Origin: Cinclus cinclus
Lineage: Eukaryota > Chordata > Aves > Passeriformes > Cinclidae
NCBI RefSeq assembly: GCF_963662255.1
Contig: NC_085049.1
Span: 22,104,142-22,168,141, forward strand
Direction: 5' to 3'
DNA: 64,000 bases
Under the pieces are notes generated by a model that was not told where the DNA came from, did not search any database, and was given only the letters and a program-made list of their open reading frames with translations. Within the stretch, counting starts at the first letter, position 1; each line of letters begins with the position of its first letter. The translations under genes were made by a program, and so were the position numbers. Positions 23,103 through 34,800 of the stretch are shown piece after piece.

Positions 23103-26100
23103 GGAAATTAAACCACAAACAACTATATTCAAAAAACAAAGGGTCTGGCCGCTGCCCAAGAAAACAAGGAAATTTAAAGATAAAGCAAAGTGTCCTTATT
23201 TCACCCTGTTGTGCCTGAGGATGGCTGGGCTTTCCAAAGAAGGCAAGACACGGCTTGTCCCGCTCTGCCAGGGAGTGGCCAGCAAAGGCCAGGCCCTCCC
23301 AGCAAATGAACTGGACTTGTCCCCACTCCTTAATGGGAAAGTCATGCAGCACGTTGGAACCCAGAGGCTGGAATCTAAAAGACCTCTCAGCCATGTGTGC
23401 AGCTGGGATGGATTAGGACTAAATGAGCCCAGACTCATCAATGGGCATGGAAAAGGGGCAGACTCAAATGGGATGAATGTCCCTCAAACTCACTGATGGG
23501 GGTAATGTTTTCAAGGAGCGAGTGGGACCTTTTTAAATGCTATTATTTTTGTGATACCAGCTTTACTAGTATCACAATCCTCTGGAAAAGCTATCTCTTA
23601 TAATTTCTATTCATAACTCATCATTAATTTAGTAAAATCTATTTGATTTATTCTTGAATATTTTGAATATCAAAGGATTTCCTCTATTCTCCTTTGGAGC
23701 CTATGTGGCCCTGCTGAATGTCTGTGCTTTCATTTATGATAAAATTAAAAGGCAGAGGCAGTGGCATGGAATGGGAAGAAGTTCCAGACCACTGGGAAAC
23801 AAGATATCCACCCCCACCCATGACATGTGCATTCCTGTGAATACTTCTTGCAGGTGCATGTCCTGGGACAGGGTAAAATGCTCACATCTCATTTTGATGT
23901 TCACTTTGCTTGATGAAATCCCACTAAATAAATAAGCTGCATACTTTTTTTCCCCATTATTTTCTCACTGTTGTTTAGACTCTACTAATTCCCCTGTGCT
24001 TGAGCCCATCAATATTTTATATCATGAACTGAAAGACCAGCAACAAAGACAGTCTTTTAAAACCTCCTGTGTCTTAAAGATACAAATTGTTTCCAAGTGA
24101 TCAGAACATTTTGCCAACTTTTCCTTTTGGTAATTCCCTTTTCTAATCCAGGATCAGAGGTGGATCCAGATATTAGAGCTGACTTCATTTATAAGTAAAT
24201 TTCCTAGAGATAATGGGGTGCAAAAGCTACCCTCTCCTTGCAGCTCCATTGGCAGAATCAGCTGCTCTGAAATCCAAGCTTTTTGGTAGTTTGCAGGGAC
24301 ACTGGGAACCTAGAAGCCATCTCTGAGGAAGCACTCATTGTTCTGAAAAAGCAAGCTCCCCCCAAGGTTGCCAGCCAAGAACTTCTCAACTCCCCAGCAG
24401 GCTGGGAACATGGGGAGCTGCATTGGGCCTCCCATGTCCCAGCTGACAGCCCTAACTTCAGACTGGCAGATTATTCTGGGGTCTGGCTTTCTTTATTGAC
24501 AAATAGCATTTCAAAATGTCTCAGTCTCAACTCAACATGAATGAGGGAAATTTGTGGAAGCTTGAAACAACTTGGCAGGATGGAAAAGATCTTTCTCACC
24601 CATCTGAAGTATTCTGTTTTCTCCTGGATGAGAGTAGGAGTTTTCAAGCTTATCTAAATTTTTTCAGTGGAAGTGAAGGCTCCTGCCCAGTGAAGCAGTG
24701 AGAATAGTTTGCTTCTCTCACTTATCTTTTGTTGAGCCTTCAGAAGTGGCACACAGACCTCCCTGAGCTGGATACTGTTCAGTGAGAGGGACAAATGTTG
24801 ATATTCAGCATGGGGACTCCTATGTCCAAATCCTCCAGAGGCACTCCTTTACTCTGCCCTTTGAAATGTCTCTGTGTCCAGTTATTTAAAACGGCACCTT
24901 TTCTTGTTCTGGCCCTGAGCAATCAATGCATCTGGCAGGAGACTGTAGCACCATTTCAGAGCCATTTGTGGGAGATACTGGTGTCCAGACTCTTAATAGT
25001 TCTTACCAGCTGCTAAATAAGAACACCTTTTCCAGTGATTCCTAATTCATCAGAAGAGTGTATTGCTGCCCAAACCTTTTAGCAACGGGGCTCTTGTCCA
25101 TATTTTTCAGTAGTCAGGTTGCAATGCAGGAAGCTGTTGGAGAATTAGTTTCAACTGGACACACACACACAGATAATGTTTCTCAAAAGTGCCTTCCTCT
25201 TCAAAGGACTTGTGTCTGCTATGCCTGTTTGCTCGATAGTTTGCAGCATGGACTTTCTCCAAGGAAGCCTCCTTCCAAGCCCAGCCTCTTTGTGGAAGCC
25301 GGCATGGAGTCCCTGCTGTGGGTGACTCCGTGGGGAGTATGCACAGCTCCGTGTTCCCAAACTCAGTCAGCTCCTTGCCTGCCAGCAGCATCCCAACTGC
25401 GTTCTCCAATGAGAGAAGGACTAACAGGATGGGCATCTGTCTCACCCCGACATTCATCAGCAGCCTGAGAGGCACAGCTCCAGTGTGAAAATGCTCTGCT
25501 TGGAGCCAGGGCTGATGCTTGCCTCCCCTGTGGCTCTGAGTCACTGCCCCTGCAGCAGGGTGGTGGCTGTGAGCTCGGCTGGGATTAGGCAGCACAGGTG
25601 GCTGCACCACCTGCTGCAAAGCTGTCCTGCCCCAGCTCACCCCCAAGTGACACCCAGATGGGTAAGAGCCGGCTCAGTTGCTGAAGGGGAAGTGGCCAAG
25701 GGGACAATGGGCTCCTTGTAGCTGTTCAGCAGAATCACTGCCTTTGCCAGTGGCTGGCATTTGGCACAGCTTGTTGGGCTGGGTGCAAATGGGGCGGGTG
25801 GTTTTGGCTGAGCCCCTCTGGAAAGGTGTCAGGAAGAGTCAAAGATTTGTGTTGATCTCTAACACAGTGGGGTTTTCTCTTTGCCACGAGATCCACAGTG
25901 ATGTGAACCACTGCAGACTCTGTCACAGCCACTGCAGGTCAGGGGTTTACAGCTACTGCTCTCCTTTATTCCTGTGCTTTCCTTGCTGTGCTTCCCACTC
26001 ATTTGGATGAAGTACCTAACTATGCATGTTTCTTGGGGAAGAGCCCAAGACCTCTCTAGAGCCAGGGTACTGCACCCTGACAGTGCTGCTACCTTTGCCT

Positions 26101-28299
26101 ACAGCCTAAGGATTTAAGCCAGTGTCAGTCACCTATTGATAAAGCCACTGCTGAGTGTCCCTGTCACTGTCATTGCTGACCACAGGACCCATTTCGAGCA
26201 AGGGAACTGGCAGTGGAGTCCAGCATTGCCGGGTGACACACCCAGAACCTGAAGCTCTACTGTCCTTAGCATCATCTGTGTTGATAGATGGGAACTGTGT
26301 GTGGCATTTTTAAATGTGGAGGCCAATCCAAAGTCTGTGAGTCTCACTACAAACTTCACCTTTCTGCACCCTCTCCCCGAATCCCTCAAGCATACAAGAG
26401 GTGGAAGCCCCCAGGCAGACTCCGTGAACTCTACCTTTTAGCCGGCTGGCTGCGCTGCAGAAGAATCTTGGTGTTCAGAGGATTGCTAGGGATGTTGTTT
26501 TGACTTTGTTTGTTTTGACTCTGATGGAGCTTCTTTGTATTTTTTACCGGGGCCCCAATATTTCATGCAAATGAATGCTGCATGCTCCATGGGCACGTGT
26601 TGTTTGGCTTGGCTTTAGTAGTCAATAAAGTGGTTACAGAAATCAAAGTGGGTGTGACTTCCTCTATCCCATGTCACAGAGATCACTACCACAGCCACCT
26701 CTCTTCATGACCTTTGCCAGAAAGCCAGGTACCTGCAGAATGACCCCAAAGCAAAGCACAAAACCTACACTAGTACACCAGTGCCCCAATTTCTTGTACT
26801 GTGCCATCCCACAGCGCACATGGAAAACCAAGATTAAACTCTTTTCCTTGTGGAATGGCCCTTTAATAATTCCAGGAGGAGATTTGTAGGCAAAGTCTGT
26901 AGTGTGAACACTTGAGAACCCAGTTCAGCTACAGGAAACAGAGAAGCAGTATTAATAAATTTACCCATATTCATAACTCCGAGCTTCCTCTTTAATGAAA
27001 AGAAAGTTGAAGTGACTTTCACTCTACAGCCCCCAAATGATGAGACTTTTCTTGTTGTATATTGTCCTCACACACTGTAGATATGATTTGTATATGTAGT
27101 CCAAAGAAAGAAAGGGTTTGAAATTTTTGGAGGGCACTGTATAGTTAATTTACAAATTCTAGAGTATCCTCAAGTAATGAGTATTCATAGTAACACCAAG
27201 GTCAGGAGGAGCAATTGGCACCATGTGTCAGCGTTCATCCTTCAGGCAGTTCACTTGGGATCAATTTGATTTCAGGTAAGCTAACTGTGAAAAAAGGAAT
27301 AGTGTTCCCTGCAAGTACATTTCTGAATATAAGGACATTCTGATCTACATATCTGTGTGAGTCTAGAAAGAGCTTCATCTTGTGGGGCTTTTGTCCAGTT
27401 TTCTTCATTTCCTGAGAGCACATCCAGCAATAAATGCTCAAAACCTGGAAACCTGATGACATTAAAGTGCCTAGATTCATTTACTTCCCTGAATGTCATG
27501 TGGTGGGAAGACGAGACAGATTTTCTTGCCTCTGGCCTCGTCTTCCCTTTCTGATCTGGAGATGTCGGCACCACTAAAGCATCTCGGCTTGGCATTTGCT
27601 TTATCTGTTGTTTGCACAGATACTGCTCTGAATAGTACTTTATTTTTTGTGGTACCAGATGGCTGGATATTAAAGGAGGAAAACACTAGTGGAAGAGACA
27701 TTTGTCTTTTCTGAAGAACAACAAACAGAGCTCAATGTTGACCTACAGCCTCCAGCTGTCTGGTGGAGTGGCTGTCTCAAGCTGCAGAATATCCATCCTT
27801 GCTGGAGCCAACCTCCCAGCATTCCCATGCATTCACACACTGCCATTCACACTCCACAGCTTGGGTTACTTCAGTGCGGATTCTTCAAATTACTTAAAAG
27901 CACCCAATATAAAATAATGAAAATCGTAACAATGTTTTCAGCCCTTGATTGAACTACTCAGTTTCTACAGCTGGTATGTGCAAGTTCTAGTACTTGTGTG
28001 TGCTATAGGGTTTATAGGAGTGTCACTAAATTGACAAGTAGTGTCAGAGGAGGAGGAAAAGGTTTCTACTGTCACAACAGGTTTAATTGAACAGGAACAA
28101 TGCATTACTTTTAAATGCTCATATTCTTAATGCTGCATTGACATATTAATGTATCTTTAATACAATAAAGTTAAAAAAGACAGATTCCCTAAAGCTCCAG
28201 ACATTCCTCTGCTGTCTAAAAATCACAAAAGGTCAGGAAAGGGAAACTTTAAGTTAAGCATCACAATATGGTTTCTGTTTAAAATGTTAAGCATTAGTA

Positions 28300-28398
28300 C
28301 CTTAAAATTATCTTTTATTATTCAATCTATTTTCATAAATTTTTGTTATTAATTATTACATTTTTAAACTATTATCTATTTTTATTATTTATTTCACT
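28300..28398. repeat. AT-rich low-complexity stretch
   Basis: About 100 bases made almost wholly of A and T, with TTATTA and TTTTTATTATTTATTT patterns. No fixed unit is visible. Confidence 0.75.
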
Positions 28399-29540
28399 AG
28401 AGCCTGGGAGTCCCCTGAAATCAGATGCCAAATTTTCACATCTGAAGGACCTCACTAGGACCATGCCTTTCATCAGAAGCCACTACCCAGCAGTGCAGCA
28501 ATAAGGCAGTTGTGCAAACCCCAGTGGCTGCGGGGAGGTCAGTTTTCTCCTTTTTCCGAGGGATGCAGACTCCCATCCCTAGTGGTGACTGCTCTCACAG
28601 CTGGGAAAGGAACTGTGCCCCCACTGACTCCAGCTAAATGCATCTTTCATTGCTGGCAGTCATGTGCGGTGGGCTGAGTAGGAAGGCTGGGAATGACCTC
28701 CCTCTCTCAGGACAGCTCAAGGAGTTTGACACTTTGAGGGGAGGAATCTGTGCCTGGCCCCCCAGCTCCAGAAGCTGGAGTCATAGCCCCGGTAGTCCCA
28801 GAGGAATGCAGGCATTGTTGGAGCAGTAGTCACGCCACCCTGTCACCCCCTGGGCTGGGCAGGAAAGCCACCCTGACCACAGCATCACACACAGAGCATC
28901 ATTCAAGGGGCTGCTCAGAGTCTGCAGAATGAATCGAGCCATTTGTGTGAAATATGTAGGAAAATGCCACATCTGTGGTCATGATAGGGCCTAGGATTGG
29001 GGCAGGCACTGAGCAGCACAGTGCAGGGGCGCTGCTGGTCACACCCTGAAGCACAAACTTGAGTACATTTGTACACTTCTGTGCACAGAGCTGTGGGTGC
29101 TGGGGATGAGTGTCAAGTGTGAGGTGCTGAAGTCTTTTTTATTTGGTGCCCTGAAGCCTCATATAGTTCTAGATGTGCCTACAAAAAGCCCATTTACATG
29201 CACAGAAATGCCTTTGTAATGACAAGGAGAGGCTGCCAGTGCTACACTAAGCAGGCATGGGGTCAGAGTTCTCTGTGTCAGAGGAAGGAGCCCTGGAGAG
29301 AGGACTGGAATGACACTCTCTCCTTCCCTGGGACACTACCAACAGGCAGATGGAGCACGCAGAGTTCTCCAGCCTGTCTCCACCTGGCTGAACACACTTA
29401 ATGGAGACGGACAGGGGTGACAAGTCCCTGCCCAGCACAGCAGATATGTCTCCTTTGTGACTGCTCCACCTCCCCACTTAACACGTCCCAAAACCCAAGG
29501 GTAATTGATGATTTCCTATTCAAGTAACAGGATGAAACTC

Positions 29541-29542
<2 letters not shown>

Positions 29543-29595
<53 letters not shown>
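29543..29595. repeat. (TG)n microsatellite, about 26 units
   Basis: A perfect TG array of about 53 bp, the longest dinucleotide repeat in the window. Alternating purine-pyrimidine tracts of this length can adopt Z-DNA. Confidence 0.98.
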
Positions 29596-29598
<3 letters not shown>

Positions 29599-30176
29599 AG
29601 AGGAAAGGCTTGGTTTCATGGATACTTTTCAACTGCTGGTATATTCACACTTGAGTAACTTCAAAGTGCTCCTGCTTGCTCCCTTGGATGACAGAGGCAA
29701 GCACAAGGCGCTTGGACAGTAGGTGACAGTGGAACTGAGCAGTGACAATGGCAGTGGTTCTCTCCTATGGAGGTATCAGCCTCAAAACTGCTTCCAGAAT
29801 GGAAAAAAACATGGTTATTGGTCATAGGAAACTGTTCCTGAGGGAACAGAGGGGCCCTTATGCAAACTGGACTCACTTGGTGGGGATGTGTGCTGGGTGA
29901 AGATGTGGAGATAATAAAGATAAATCTTCCCAACCCTGGTGCAGTCCTCAGATTACTATTCATTGCCGATATTCCAGCTGCACAACAATTAAGTTTCTAC
30001 AAGAAGTCTGAGGTAAATCAAGAGACTTCAGGGCCTTGGGATGACTGAGTAAGGGATCTGGAGTGCAAACAGTGCTCCTCTCCATCCTTCTGGTGGCAAG
30101 GAATGAGAGAAGAAACAGGAAGACCCTGCAGATCAATACCTGGCATAGAGCCTGGTGTCAGGGGCAGAATTTTGGT

Positions 30177-30240
30177 TGTAGAATTGTAGATTGTAGAATA
30201 ATATAATTATTTAAGTTGGACAAGACCCCTCAGATCATGG
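30177..30240 (-). mobile_element. CR1 LINE 3' end remnant
   Basis: The plus strand reads TTGTAGAATTGTAGATTGTA, then 'TTTAAGTTGGACAAGACCCC' and TCAGATCATGG. This matches the reverse complement of the CR1 tail ('atcatagaatca...ttaaggttggaaaagacc...agatcat'). Only the last 60 or so bases of the element are recognisable. Confidence 0.5.
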
Positions 30241-30424
30241 TGGTCATGGCCTGGCATATCTCTAGCAGGTCTGGTTTTATCCCTTTCTCCCTTCAAGTCT
30301 AGCGCAAAGCTCTTTCTGTGGGCCCTGCTAACTCCTGCCCAAAAGATCCTTTTCCCTCCTTAAGGCAGATGGACCCTGTCTGTCACCAGCAGGGGACATC
30401 TACTCTCTGAACTACCTAAGGAGA

Positions 30425-30689
30425 GATGGGGTCAGGCTTTTCTCCCAAGTTACAAGTGACAGGACAGGAAGTAACAGCAGGGGAGTTTTAGATTGGATAT
30501 TGAAAAAGCTGTTCATTGAAAGGGATGGAAGACTGGTCAGGCATTTGAATAAATTGCCTAGAGGTGTGATAGAGTCACAAGAGGTTTCTGGATGTGGCAG
30601 ACCTGGGAACATGGTTTCGGGGTGGTTATGGTGGTGCTGGTTGGAATAGGTGATTTTGAAGGTCTCTTCCACACTGATGATCCTGTGGG
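30425..30689 (+). mobile_element. CR1 LINE fragment, 3' UTR region
   Basis: The plus strand follows the CR1 3' region in order: 'CAAGTGACAGGACAGGAAG', 'TTAGATTGGATATTGAAAAA', 'AATAAATTGCCTAGAGGTGT', 'GGAATAGGTGATTTTGAAGG', then TCTCTTCCACACTGATGATC and CTGTGGGA at the 3' end. It is 5' truncated and diverged, with some internal disruption in the 'tggatg...gcagacctggga' part. It lies about 185 bp from the minus-oriented remnant at 30.2 kb. Confidence 0.85.
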
Positions 30690-31561
30690 ACCACCCCAGG
30701 ATCAATCCCGACCTGCTGTCCAAGCAGCACTTGTCCAGAAGCACAGGCAGTAAATGCAGAGCACTGTGTTCAACCAAAATTAAGGAGCTGCTGGAGACAT
30801 GCTGATATATCCAGCCATTACTATGGGATAAATTCGGTGTAATGCCTTGTAAAAATCTGTTTGTCACTTCCAGATGCTCATGCTTGTAGCTGTTACTGAG
30901 CTTGGGGGGCTCAGATGTAAGTAATTAACGTTCTGGCCCTGTTAACATTCCACTTTCTTCCATTCTGATGAAGCATCCCATTGTAAAGCAGACAACAATG
31001 AAAAGCATGTCCATTTTCAAATTGTTTAAATAAATTAATCATACAGGCTGGGGTGGATTTTCATTAATCATTTTTAAAGTTGTGTATGGGGGGGAGGGAT
31101 TAGCTGACAGAACTGTGCAATATCACTGCCAAAAGCCTTGACTCTTAGTAACTGTGTATGAAATTAGAAGGGAAAAAAATCTTTAGCTTAGTGACCAGAC
31201 CAAAATATATTTTTACAGCTGCCAAGGTTCTCACTGCAGATATAAACCAGAATCTAAAGGGATCTTGTGTATGTGTGTGCTGCACTATGACATCCTACTT
31301 CCTACAGCACTGGCATTAGTTTGGTTGGAGGCTGAGGGTGGGAGGGCAAGGGCTTGGCAGCAGCTGCACCCTGGCCAGTGCTGTGCTGTACACCCAAACA
31401 AAATCGTTTAGGGAGACAAGTTTCATGCCACGAGTTTCTGTTGTGTTTAAAGTGTGTGTAATGGCTGTGGAAGGGCTGGATTCCCTCCTGCCTCCTCAGG
31501 TGCGGGGTGAGGCTGGGCTGTGAGGATGCTGTGATGCTGCTCCTGGGAGCAAGTGCAGAGT

Positions 31562-31880
31562 CAGAATCAGAGGGTCGCAGAATTAACTGGGTTGGAGAAG
31601 GTCTTTGAGATCTTTGAGTCCAGCCTATGACCCGACCCTACCTTGCCAGCCACTGACACCACTGAGTGCCACTTCCCATCTTTTCTGCAACACCTCCAGG
31701 CATGGTGACTCCATTGTCTCCTCGGGCAGCTCATTCCAGTGCCCAATCACCCTTTCTGTGAAGAAATTCCTCGTGATGTCCAGCCTGAACCTCCCCAGGA
31801 GCAGCTTAAGGCTGTGTCCTCTTGTCCTGTTGCCTGAGAGCCACTGTGGTCTCTCAGCATCTCCCACCCCCTTCCCACCT
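31562..31880 (-). mobile_element. CR1 LINE fragment, 3' UTR region
   Basis: The plus strand is the reverse complement of a CR1 3' part. It starts with CAGAATCAGAGGGTCGCAGA and 'TTGAGTCCAGCC'. It goes on to 'CTCCAGGCATGGTGACTCCA', 'GGGCAGCTCATTCCAGTGCC', 'TCTGTGAAGAAATTCCTCGT', 'GATGTCCAGCCTGAACCTCC', and 'CTCTTGTCCTGTTGCCTGAG'. The copy is well preserved, so it is younger than those at 8.3 and 22.3 kb. It is 5' truncated near 31880. A minus open frame across it (31625-31867) is a relic, not a host gene. Confidence 0.93.
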
Positions 31881-31889
31881 CAGCCTGGG

Positions 31890-34800
31890 CAGTGCAGGGC
31901 CAGGTGAGCTCTGATGCTGTAATCCCCCCTCTTGACTGGGATGTCTTTTAAGGCGCCCCTTCCATTCCCCACAGTGCCCCAAGAGCAGCCTTTTGCTTGA
32001 TCAGAACATGAACAGGCAGTCAGGAGCTCTGGCACAGGATGAAGTCAAGTCTCAGCACTCGGTACAGCTCCAGGTAAGCACTGCAAAATTGAAACTCAGC
32101 ACACAGAGAACTGTGCTTGTGCTTTTGCCATGTTTTCTTTTAATTTCATTTAGTACTTCTACTGCGTGAGCTCTGAAGGTCTAATGTCATAATTCAAAAA
32201 TAGCATAATGCTGTTTCCACTTAACTTAGAGGTTTTCAGCAAATTTTGCCAATAAACAAATCATTTAATGACATGTATTAAATTCAAACTGAACAAGATA
32301 CAGACACCTGAGAAAAATAAAGTACAAAAGAAAGGAATAGTTGCAGTAAAATCACAGTAAATAAATTGTAAATCACAGTTCATAAATTGCAGAGAATAAA
32401 TCACAATTTATAAATCACATATTATAAATCTTAATTGCCCTTCAAAATCTTCCACTCAGACTTTTGAATTTCTTTTCTAATGCTGATGGCTTAATCTATG
32501 TCCAAGTTATCACTTGGCACTTGCAATAAATTCTTAAGATGAATGCAAAAATTTAGTTTGTTCTATTAATTATGTTAGAAAATACCGTGTAACATTTGAA
32601 ACCTACCCTCTCAGATGAATGGAAATCAGATGCAACCCTGTTTTCTTACAGTCTGTTTCTCCCACTTTTAACAAAAAACTGCAAAGAAACATGAAATGGA
32701 TCAGAAAGGGCAACTAATTTTGTAACATTTTTCCTGGAGAATGGAATAATTCAGATTTGTTTTTTCCTTCAGACTAGATCTGAAGCACATTTGAAAAATG
32801 AGCAAGAATCATATGTCTGAAATCTTCAAGGGGTATTAAGGCTAACAGGCTGAATGTCTGTCTCAGAGATGCTCTGGAGGATGCACATTGGTTAAATGAT
32901 GTCCAGCCTTTGAAAACCTGGATATACTCCAGCTTGGGGCTTGGAGAAAAGGGCCTTAATGTGCCTCTGTATCTCATCTATTGTTCAGCAGAACATCTCG
33001 GGCTGAGTGAAAGATGGATGTAATTTGTGAGGATCTAAACCGAAGGCAGCAGCTCCTGCCCTTGTTTGCACTGCTTCAAAGACTTCCTGTGAAGTCTGGG
33101 AGATCAAGGAAAAGGAAAAGATCAAGGAGAAGGGAATGAACTGTCTCAGCCTGACCTGCCCTTTGGCCAGGCTGGCTGGGGAGGTGGCGTGGGGGAGCTT
33201 TTGAACCTTTCTTCTCCCCAGCCTGGTGACCTTGGGCTCAGGAGAGGCTGGGATTGCCTCTGCCTTTGTCCACATCATCAGCTGTGCCATCACATGGACC
33301 TGAGGGTTTGGGTGGCCATGTGTTGCTGGGCTATTCCACTCTTTCCCTCCTACACACTGAAAATGGAGATGTCCTTGAAGGTTTTCCTTTTTTGTTATCC
33401 CCTTGGCTGGAAGAGAATGCCCAGTTACTGAAAGAAAACATAGGACAGGATGCAGGACTAAGAAGTAACTTAGATGGACTCAGTTCAGGTTAAGTTTCTG
33501 GAAACCCTGAGCCCTATCAATTTTCAAACTGTGAATCAGGAAAAAAAAAAGTCATTTTTAGTCCATGCCACCCTTGGCTCTCTGCAGTCTGTTGAGGGTG
33601 TTTTTAATCCCAAAAAACCTCACTACTGCTGGCAGTTCCAGCTCTTGCCAGGGGAAAAATGGGGGAGAAGATGCAAAGTGACTGAATGGCATAGGAAATT
33701 TTGTGAAATATTTCAAAAAATTATTAGCTAGAACACATTGCACAGATTCAGCAAATTTTTCAACCCCTAAAATTTCCATCAGGTTGGGTTTGAAGATGAG
33801 AGGGTCACCTAAGGAGTGACAGACTAAACAAGCTAGTAAAGTCCAAAGAGCATTTTAGAAAGCATTATTTAGCCTTGGTGCAGACAAACAGGGAAAGAAA
33901 AAAGTCAGCTCTGCTCATGTCTCAGAATTGCCTTGTCTCCAAGAGTGCGCTGTTCCTGGCTACCTTAAATGTCTTTGGACTGTGCTGTTCCTTGTTTCTA
34001 TTTTGCTTCACAATTGCCCCCAAAGTGAAAAGCACTTCAGATAAAACAGAAAAAACTGATTAGCAAGTTCTACGAAGTGTACAAGATCCAGCCTCCTGAA
34101 GTGAGACCAAGCCAAGAAACGTAATGGAAATTTTGACTGTTTGAAACTGGTTATCGCCACAACTTCAAAGCTACTCAACCAGTTTTCTAAATACTTAATC
34201 TGCTTTTAGCATTTCACCACTATACTCAAAATCTATTTCCTGTATGTCCAACCATCACAATAAACATGCAGTGTTGTTGTTGGCATCTAGGGCCCACTTA
34301 TGGATTTGCTTGTTTGCTTTCAGAAGCACAAGTAAGCCGTGCCAGTTTTCCTGCAACTCGAAAATAAACAGAAAGGACAATTTTGATCCAGTAAAATTTA
34401 ATCGTGATGGTCATGAACAACTAAAAAAAAAAAACAACTAAAAAGCTGTGTTCACAGGTGATAGGATGAAAATTGCATTAATGATTTGCTGGTGTACAAC
34501 CACAATAAAACATCATTAATCAGATTTGATGGAAGATGCAAGTCTGTAACTCCAGTGGATTCAGTGGGAATAACAAAAAGACTTTTTCTCAGATGGGGAA
34601 GGATCACCAGCATCCTTTCTGAACACCACTGGCCCTCTAAACACACCTCTAGTCTAAATTTTTTTTATGCAGCAGTGGAAAATAATGGAAATGAAGGTGC
34701 ATGTCTAAAATCCCTATCCTGCCCTGGGAAAGCATTTTAAGAAAGCTCCCTATCCATGGGCAACCCTTACTGGAATCCTGTCACACAGGATGTCAACTGA

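Larger units (their letters stand above)
22610..30170. other. Non-coding unique sequence with simple repeats
   Basis: No gene was recognised. Contents include an A-rich AAAACCCAAC-type tract at 23056-23102, a short AC run at 25158-25172, a strongly AT-rich stretch at about 28300-28398 and a TG array (listed separately). A 179-codon minus frame at 25107-25646 and a 104-codon minus frame at 27281-27595 have no recognised domain. The latter looks less biased than most but has no supporting splice or start signal that I could defend. Confidence 0.5.

Noticed and set aside
25107..25646. 179-codon minus frame
   Set aside because: No domain or motif, and a plus frame overlaps it for most of its length. 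It looks like chance in stop-poor DNA.
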